Part shown: positions 50,709-55,643 of the stretch, piece by piece
Numbering within the stretch: the first letter of the stretch is position 1
Layout of the letters: each line of letters opens with the position of its first letter
NCBI GenBank assembly: GCA_903924855.1
Contig: CAIYCW010000083.1
Span: forward strand, 1 to 55,643
DNA length: 55,643 nucleotides
Reading direction: 5' to 3'
DNA from: an uncultured Rhodospirillales bacterium
GTDB taxonomy: Bacteria; Pseudomonadota; Alphaproteobacteria; Acetobacterales; Acetobacteraceae
Position numbers and translations under genes: made by a program
The notes under the pieces: generated by a model
The model's input: only the letters and a program-made list of their open reading frames with translations
Told to the model about the DNA's origin: nothing
Databases searched by the model: none

Positions 50709-50735
50709 TCCCGCACCGCCCCAGGCGGTGCGGGA
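50709..50735. terminator. Hairpin terminator between the DUF1127 gene and zwf
   Basis: A perfect 12-bp stem (TCCCGCACCGCC and its complement) with the loop CCA lies 32 bases past the DUF1127 stop and 26 bases from the zwf stop. There is no T-run, but its strength and position suit a bidirectional terminator. Confidence 0.65.
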
Positions 50736-50760
50736 AGCAGGCCAGACCGATACGACACGC

Positions 50761-52230
50761 CTACGCCATTTCCTCGTGCCAGCTGCGCTTGTCCCGCTCG
50801 ATCAGCGCAACCGAGGCCGTGGGGCCCCAGGTGCCGGCCGTGTAGGCCCGCGGCGCCTCATCCGCCCCGGCCCATGCCTCCAGAATCGGCTCCACCCAAC
50901 GCCACGCGGCCTCGACCTCGTCGCGGCGCATGAACAGGGTCTGGTTGCCGCGCACCACATCCATCAGCAGCCGTTCATAGGCATCCGGATTGCGCACCGC
51001 GAAGGTCTCGGCAAAGGACATGTCGAGCGGCACGCGGCGCAGGCGCATGCCGCCGGGGCCTGGGTCCTTGATCATCAGGAACAGCTTGACCCCTTCATCG
51101 GGCTGCAGGCGGATCACCAGGCGGTTGCTGCGGATCGGGCCGGCGCTGGTGTCGAACACCGAATGCGGGATCGGGCGGAAGGCCACCACGATCTCGGACA
51201 GGCGGGCCGGCAGGCGCTTGCCGGTGCGCAGATAGAACGGCACGCCGGCCCAGCGCCAATTGGCGATCTCGGTGCGCAAGGCCACGAAGGTCTCGGTGCC
51301 GCTTGCATGGCCCAGTTCGTCCAGATAGCCGCGCACCGCCCCCGAGGCGGAGGCGCCGGGGCCGTACTGGCCGCGCACCACGGATTGGCGCACCTGATCA
51401 TGCGAGAGCGGCTGCAGCGCCTGCAGCACTTTCAGCTTTTCATCGCGCACCGCATCGGCGGCGAGCGAGGTTGGCGGCTCCATCGCCACCAGGCAGAGCA
51501 GTTGCAGGATGTGGTTCTGCAGCATGTCGCGCAGGGCGCCCGCGGTGTCGTAATAGCCGGCCCTGCCCTCCACACCGAGGGTCTCGGCCACCGTGATCTG
51601 CACATGGTCGATATGGGCGGCGTTCCACAGCGGCTCGAACAGCGCGTTGGCGAAGCGCAGCGCCATCAGGTTCTGCACCGTCTCCTTTCCCAGATAGTGA
51701 TCGATGCGATAGACGCGGCTTTCCGGGAAATGACGGCCGATCGCGTCGTTCACCGCGCGGGCGGAGGCGAGGCTGGTGCCGATCGGCTTTTCCACCACCA
51801 CACGGGCGCGCGCGGCCAGCCCGCAGGCACCAAGGCGGTCGCAGATCGGGCCGAACAAATCGGGGCCGACCGAGAGGTAGCAGATCAGGATGCGCGTGCT
51901 TGCGGCGAGTGAGGCCGCGAGGTCCTGCCATCCGGCCTCTCCGGTCACGTCCACCGGCTGGTAGGTCAGCCGGGCCAGGAAGCGGGCGATGGCATCGGCG
52001 GTCTGGTCCTGGGCGCTGACATGCTCGGCGATCGCCTGGCGTGCCAGATCGCGGAACGCCTCGCTGCTCAGCTTGCGGCGCGAGACGCCGATGATGCTGG
52101 CCTCCAGCGGCATCTGCCCGTCCGCATCGCGGTGATACAAGGCGGGGATGAGCTTGCGGATGGCAAGGTCTCCGGTGGCGCCGAACACCACAAGGTCGAA
52201 CGGTTCGACGGCAATCACCTGTGCGACCAC
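50761..52230 (-). CDS. zwf: Glucose-6-phosphate 1-dehydrogenase
   Basis: Oxidises glucose 6-phosphate to 6-phosphogluconolactone with NAD(P), the entry to the pentose phosphate and Entner-Doudoroff pathways. The 489 residues start at a GTG with AAGGAGA in front; earlier in-frame starts would add an atypical tail. The coenzyme loop FGATGDLAIRKL is near residue 16, EKPIG near 147 and the catalytic signature RIDHYLGKE at 175-183. pgl and edd are not adjacent. It diverges from the first M20 gene by 145 bases. Confidence 0.95.
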   Translation of the reverse strand: MVAQVIAVEPFDLVVFGATGDLAIRKLIPALYHRDADGQMPLEASIIGVSRRKLSSEAFRDLARQAIAEHVSAQDQTADAIARFLARLTYQPVDVTGEAGWQDLAASLAASTRILICYLSVGPDLFGPICDRLGACGLAARARVVVEKPIGTSLASARAVNDAIGRHFPESRVYRIDHYLGKETVQNLMALRFANALFEPLWNAAHIDHVQITVAETLGVEGRAGYYDTAGALRDMLQNHILQLLCLVAMEPPTSLAADAVRDEKLKVLQALQPLSHDQVRQSVVRGQYGPGASASGAVRGYLDELGHASGTETFVALRTEIANWRWAGVPFYLRTGKRLPARLSEIVVAFRPIPHSVFDTSAGPIRSNRLVIRLQPDEGVKLFLMIKDPGPGGMRLRRVPLDMSFAETFAVRNPDAYERLLMDVVRGNQTLFMRRDEVEAAWRWVEPILEAWAGADEAPRAYTAGTWGPTASVALIERDKRSWHEEMA

Positions 52231-52375
52231 GGCGCTCTCCTTCGCATCTGCAGCACGAGCATACCCACCCTTCGCGGTGATGCGCGCGGAATCTCGAAAA
52301 AAATGGCGCTGGGCTGTCGCCTGATGGCGCGGATTGTGCTGCCATCGCGGCAATAGACCCTGCCAGGAGTGCCGC

Positions 52376-53545
52376 ATGTCCGTTCTTGATACGATCCGTG
52401 GTTTTCACGCGGAGCTCACCGCGATCCGCCAGGACATCCACGCGCATCCCGAGATCGGCTTCACCGAACACCGCACGTCCGACATCGTGGCGGCGAAGCT
52501 GGCCGAATGGGGCATCGAGGTGCACCGCAATGTGGGCGGCACCGGTGTGGTGGGGGTGCTGCGCAAGGGCAATGGTGCCGCCAGCATCGGGCTGCGCTGC
52601 GACATGGACGCGCTGCCGATCACCGAGGCGACCGGCCTGCCCTATGCCAGCAAGAACCCCGGCGTGATGCATGCCTGCGGCCATGACGGCCACACCGCCA
52701 TGCTGCTTGGCACCGCGCGCTATCTGGCGCAGCACGGCACCTTCGCCGGCACGGTGAACTTCATCTTCCAGCCGGCCGAGGAAGGCCTGGGCGGCGCGCT
52801 GGCGATGCTGAAGGATGATCTGTTCGCCCGCTTCCCGTGCGAGAGCGTGTATGGGCTGCACAACTGGCCGTCCCTGCCGGTGGGGCATTTCGCGATCCGC
52901 CCGGGCCCTGCGATGGCCGGCGGCGGGTTCTTTGACATCACCATCACCGGCCGCGGCGCGCATGGGGCGATGCCGCATATGGGCGTTGATCCGGTTGTGG
53001 TGGCAGCCGGCATCATCAACGCGACGCAAAGCATCGTGGCGCGCAACGTGGTGCCGACCGATCCCGCGGTGGTCAGCATCACCATGGTGCATGCGGGCGC
53101 CGCCTATAACGTGATCCCGGAGACCTGCGTGCTGAGCGGCACCGCACGCGCCTACAGCACCGAGACGCTGAAGCTGATCGAAAGCCGCATGCGCGAGATC
53201 GCAACCGGGGTTGCGGCAGCCCATGGCGCCACGGCAGAGCTGGATTTCCGCATTCTGTTCGCCCCTCTGGTGAACGAGGCGCAGGCAACCGTGGAATATG
53301 CCGATGCGGCGGCGCGGCTGGTGGGGGGTGAACAGGTGACGCGCGACTACCGCCAGGTGAGCGGCTCGGAGGATTTCTCCTTCATGCTGGAGGCCTGCCC
53401 GGGTGCGTATATCTTCATGGGCAATGGCGAGACGTCATCCCCCGTGCATCATCCGCTTTACAACTTCAATGATGAGGCAATCCCCTATGGGGCGGGCGTG
53501 ATGGCGGAGCTGGTGGAGACCAAGCTTGCGCCGAAGCCTTTGTAA
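52376..53545 (+). CDS. M20 family amidohydrolase (hippurate hydrolase-like), copy 1
   Basis: A 389-residue zinc-dependent aminoacylase/carboxypeptidase. Metal-binding pieces are RQDIHAHPEIGFTEHRTSD, MHACGHDGHTAMLLGTARYL near residue 100, QPAEEGLGGA near 135 with the catalytic Glu pair, and SGSEDFSFMLEACPG near 335. The dimerisation domain lies between about 185 and 295. It probably hydrolyses an N-acyl amino acid. CAGGAG precedes the ATG. A close paralogue follows 187 bases downstream. Confidence 0.92.
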   Translation: MSVLDTIRGFHAELTAIRQDIHAHPEIGFTEHRTSDIVAAKLAEWGIEVHRNVGGTGVVGVLRKGNGAASIGLRCDMDALPITEATGLPYASKNPGVMHACGHDGHTAMLLGTARYLAQHGTFAGTVNFIFQPAEEGLGGALAMLKDDLFARFPCESVYGLHNWPSLPVGHFAIRPGPAMAGGGFFDITITGRGAHGAMPHMGVDPVVVAAGIINATQSIVARNVVPTDPAVVSITMVHAGAAYNVIPETCVLSGTARAYSTETLKLIESRMREIATGVAAAHGATAELDFRILFAPLVNEAQATVEYADAAARLVGGEQVTRDYRQVSGSEDFSFMLEACPGAYIFMGNGETSSPVHHPLYNFNDEAIPYGAGVMAELVETKLAPKPL

Positions 53546-53561
53546 AAAAGGAAGAAAGAGT

Positions 53562-53597
53562 CTTCTTTTTGTGAACAAAAAGAAGCAAAAAAACTTT
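53562..53597. repeat. AT-rich palindromic dispersed repeat, copy 2
   Basis: It lies just beyond the stop of the first M20 gene and contains CTTCTTTTTGTG, AACAAAAAGAAGC and a run of A. It is almost identical over about 36 bases to the reverse complement of 11036-11073. The self-complementary arms can form a long A/T hairpin, so it may serve as a terminator for the first M20 gene. Confidence 0.7.
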
Positions 53598-53667
53598 CTT
53601 CTTTCGGCTGATGGCACGGACCGCTTCTAACGGGTCCGGCCTCGGCTGGGGGTAAGGGGAAACGGAT

Positions 53668-53700
53668 GAAAGTTTTTGCTTCTTTTTTCAAAAAGAAGCG
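53668..53700. repeat. AT-rich palindromic dispersed repeat, copy 3
   Basis: GAAAGTTTTTGCTTC followed by TTTTTTCAAAAAGAAGC, an inverted copy relative to copy 2 seventy bases away and in the same orientation as copy 1. It has lost a few central bases. It stands 32 bases before the start of the second M20 gene, so the two copies form an inverted pair between paralogues. Confidence 0.65.
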
Positions 53701-53732
53701 CTTGTGTTGCTCCATTCCAACAGGAACCAGCC

Positions 53733-54905
53733 ATGTCCGCCGAAGCCGCCATCCGCGCCTATCATGACGAACTGACCGCCATTCGCCGTGACATTCACGC
53801 GCATCCGGAGATCGGCTTCACGGAGCACCGCACGTCGGACATCGTGGCGGCGAAGCTGGCCGAATGGGGCATCGAGGTGCATCGCGGCGTGGGTGGCACC
53901 GGCGTGGTGGGGGTGCTGCGGCGCGGCGATGCCGGCAGCAACCGCCTGCCCAGCATCGGACTGCGCGCGGATATGGATGCGCTGCCGATCGAGGAAGCGA
54001 CCGGCCTGCCGCATGCCAGCACCAGGCCCGGCATCATGCATGCCTGCGGGCATGACGGGCACACCACCATGCTGCTGGGCGCCGCGCGGTATCTCGCCGA
54101 GCAGGGCAATTTCAAAGGCACGGTGAACTTCATCTTCCAGCCGGCTGAGGAAGGGCTGGGCGGGGCGAAGGCGATGATCGCGGACGGGCTGCTGACCCGG
54201 TTTCCGTGTGACCGGGTGTTCGGCATGCACAACCGGCCCGGTCTTGAGGTGGGCAAGTTCGCCATCCGGCCGGGGGCGATGATGGCGGGTGGCGCGTTCT
54301 TTGACATCACCATCACCGGCAAGGGGGCGCATGGCGCGCGGCCGGAGAGCGGGGTTGACCCGGTTGTGGTGGCGGCCTCGATCATCAGCGCGGTGCAGAC
54401 CGTGGTGTCGCGCAACATCATGGCGACGGACACCGCGGTGGTGAGCATCACCACCATGCAGGGCGGCAACGCCTATAACGTGATTCCGGAGCGCGCCCTG
54501 CTGGGCGGCACCGCGCGCGCCTTCAAGCGCGAGACGATGGAGATGATCGAGACGCGGATGCACGCGCTGGTGACCTCCATCGCGGAGGGGTATGGCGCGC
54601 GCGCCGAGCTGGATTTCCGCTTCCTGTTCGCCCCGCTGGTGAACACGCCGGAGGAGACGACGCGCTATGCCGATGCGGCGGCGCTTGTGGTGGGTGAGGA
54701 GAATGTGGAGCGCTTCGGGCCGGCGGTGATGGGCTCGGAGGATTTCTCCTTCATGCTGGAGGCCTGTGGCGGCGCGCATATCAATATCGGCAATGGCGAG
54801 AATTCGGCGCCGGTGCACAATGACCGGTTCGACTTCAACGACGAGGCGATCCCTTATGGCAGTGCGGCCTGGGTGAGCCTGGTGGAGACGCGTCTGCCGG
54901 CGTGA
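53733..54905 (+). CDS. M20 family amidohydrolase (hippurate hydrolase-like), copy 2
   Basis: A 390-residue paralogue of the preceding gene, with the same motifs (DIHAHPEIGFTEHRTSD, MHACGHDGHTTMLLG, QPAEEGLGGAK, MGSEDFSFMLEACGG). The N-terminal third is nearly identical in protein and shares a run of more than 40 identical bases with copy 1, while the C-terminal half differs more. CAGGAA precedes the ATG. It may act on a different N-acyl amino acid, or the pair may raise dosage. Confidence 0.92.
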   Translation: MSAEAAIRAYHDELTAIRRDIHAHPEIGFTEHRTSDIVAAKLAEWGIEVHRGVGGTGVVGVLRRGDAGSNRLPSIGLRADMDALPIEEATGLPHASTRPGIMHACGHDGHTTMLLGAARYLAEQGNFKGTVNFIFQPAEEGLGGAKAMIADGLLTRFPCDRVFGMHNRPGLEVGKFAIRPGAMMAGGAFFDITITGKGAHGARPESGVDPVVVAASIISAVQTVVSRNIMATDTAVVSITTMQGGNAYNVIPERALLGGTARAFKRETMEMIETRMHALVTSIAEGYGARAELDFRFLFAPLVNTPEETTRYADAAALVVGEENVERFGPAVMGSEDFSFMLEACGGAHINIGNGENSAPVHNDRFDFNDEAIPYGSAAWVSLVETRLPA

Positions 54906-55020
54906 AGGCGTTGAATTTGCGCTGAAATGACGCGTGATTCTCGGCATTCGGCCTGAGCGGTTAAGCCCTTGTTCAGCTTCTGCGCGCACTCTGGCCGCAC
55001 GGCACAGAGGGAGCGTGGGG

Positions 55021-55455
55021 ATGCCCGGGACCGGAAGTCGGCTGTTGATCGTGGAGGACCAGGAGATGGTTGCCATGACGATCGCCTCCATCGTGCTGCG
55101 CCTGAACTATGAGCTGGTGGGATCGGCGGCCACGGCGGAGCGAGCGCTGGTGCTGGCGGAGGAGTATCGGCCGGAGGTGGTGGTGATGGATCTCAGCCTG
55201 CGCGGCGGGCGGGATGGGGTGGAGACGGCGCGTGCCATTCTGGCGCGGCATCCGGCGCAGATCGTGTTTCTGACCGCATCCGGCGATGTGGAGTCGGTGG
55301 CCAGGATGCGATCGGTGGGGCCGTGCGGCATTCTGCTGAAGCCGTTTCGGCGCACCGAGTTGACCAGGCATCTGACAATTGCGGCCGAGGCGGCACGGCG
55401 GATGGCGCTGGCCGAGCCGGCCCGCCCGGCATGGGAGGCGATGCCAGGAGACTAG
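55021..55455 (+). CDS. Single-domain response regulator
   Basis: A 144-residue receiver (CheY-like) protein without an output domain. The acidic pocket is VEDQE near residue 10, the phospho-acceptor Asp lies in VVVMDLSLRGG near 55, the Thr in VFLTASG near 84 and the Lys in ILLKPFRRTEL near 105. GGGAG lies close before the ATG at 55021; a longer frame exists upstream but does not fit the domain. The stop codon TAG sits at the edge of an IS5-type element, so the C-terminus might have been altered, although the receiver domain is complete. No histidine kinase is nearby. Confidence 0.85.
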   Translation: MPGTGSRLLIVEDQEMVAMTIASIVLRLNYELVGSAATAERALVLAEEYRPEVVVMDLSLRGGRDGVETARAILARHPAQIVFLTASGDVESVARMRSVGPCGILLKPFRRTELTRHLTIAAEAARRMALAEPARPAWEAMPGD

Positions 55456-55643
55456 GCACGAGACTCAATCAGCCCACCAAGTGACGATTGCTGCGAGCGC
55501 CACGGCTGCGGCGAAGTTTTGCGCGAGTTTATCGTAGCGTGTGGCAATTCGCCGGAAGTCCTTGAGACGCGAGAACATCCGTTCGATCAGGTTGCGCTGC
55601 CGATACGCGGCCCTGTCGAACGGATGATGGTTTTTGCGCGTTG
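55456..55643 (-). mobile_element. IS5-family insertion sequence, one end (partial)
   Basis: The element runs off the window. Its likely outer end begins at GGCACGAGACTC (55456), directly after CTAG at 55452-55455. Elements of the IS427 subgroup favour CTAG targets and duplicate TA. The exact boundary is inferred because the other end is not visible. Confidence 0.55.
55465..55643 (-). CDS. IS5-family transposase, C-terminal part (partial)
   Basis: The last 58 or so residues of a DDE transposase, ending in a Trp-Trp-Ala-Asp stop. YRQRNLIERMFSRLK fits the Y-x2-R-x3-E-x6-K signature of IS4/IS5 transposases exactly and contains the catalytic Glu. The gene starts beyond the right edge, so its integrity is unknown. 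It points towards the response regulator gene. Confidence 0.85.
   Translation of the reverse strand, partial: TRKNHHPFDRAAYRQRNLIERMFSRLKDFRRIATRYDKLAQNFAAAVALAAIVTWWAD

Overview
The window is GC-rich, densely coded chromosomal DNA with a strong preference for G or C at third codon positions. Several features suggest an alphaproteobacterium, probably of the Acetobacteraceae or a close relative: the miaA-ilvB-ilvN-ilvC run with leuA close by, a cyanide-insensitive-type cytochrome bd oxidase with a DUF2474 peptide, DUF1127, DUF2939 and DUF3429 proteins, and an AlgD-type dehydrogenase. The taxon is inferred from gene content. No rRNA, tRNA or CRISPR array was seen. Insertion-sequence ends sit at both edges: an IS110-type transposase tail at 1-78 and an IS5-type transposase tail from 55465.

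Layout. 1-10954 holds branched-chain amino acid synthesis (leuA; the miaA-ilvB-ilvN-ilvC operon), a 2-hydroxyacid dehydrogenase with a transglutaminase-like lipoprotein, a DUF2946/outer-membrane pair, and serB, which diverges from miaA. 11036-21284 holds a radC-comM-vapB-vapC block, a tightly coupled eda-kdgK-acetyltransferase-deacetylase operon, membrane proteins (DUF3429, CNNM/CorC-like), a DUF2939 protein and a csaA-gpt pair. 21398-31320 holds a gamma-glutamyltransferase homologue, a PEP-CTERM exported protein, and a methylcitrate (propionate) operon prpD-prpC-prpB-prpE with a divergent LysR regulator. 31426-41053 holds an orphan RskA-like membrane protein, a membrane-anchored glutamate-synthase-domain protein, PPK2, bifunctional PutA coupled to an Lrp-type regulator, and a TonB-dependent receptor. 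41163-55643 holds the bd oxidase operon, a flavodoxin-like protein, an MFS transporter, an AlgD-like dehydrogenase with a glycosyltransferase, a Xaa-Pro aminopeptidase, a DUF1127 protein, zwf, two tandem M20 amidohydrolases and a single-domain response regulator.

How the genes work together. The content is mainly central metabolism: valine/isoleucine/leucine and serine synthesis, propionyl-CoA disposal, proline oxidation, and entry to the pentose-phosphate/Entner-Doudoroff routes. To this are added a quinol oxidase and a two-gene polysaccharide module. The most informative regulatory signal lies in front of the TonB-dependent receptor. Two sites there match the NikR operator architecture (GTATGA-N16-TCATAC exactly, and GTATGC-N16-TCATAC), with centres 53 bp apart. 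This suggests a nickel-repressed outer-membrane nickel receptor. Other structure not explained by genes includes a leucine-codon-rich leader peptide candidate upstream of leuA, a 66-bp near-perfect palindrome beside the IS110 end, an AT-rich palindromic repeat dispersed in several intergenic gaps, and operator-like inverted repeats at 17791, 44378 and 45682.
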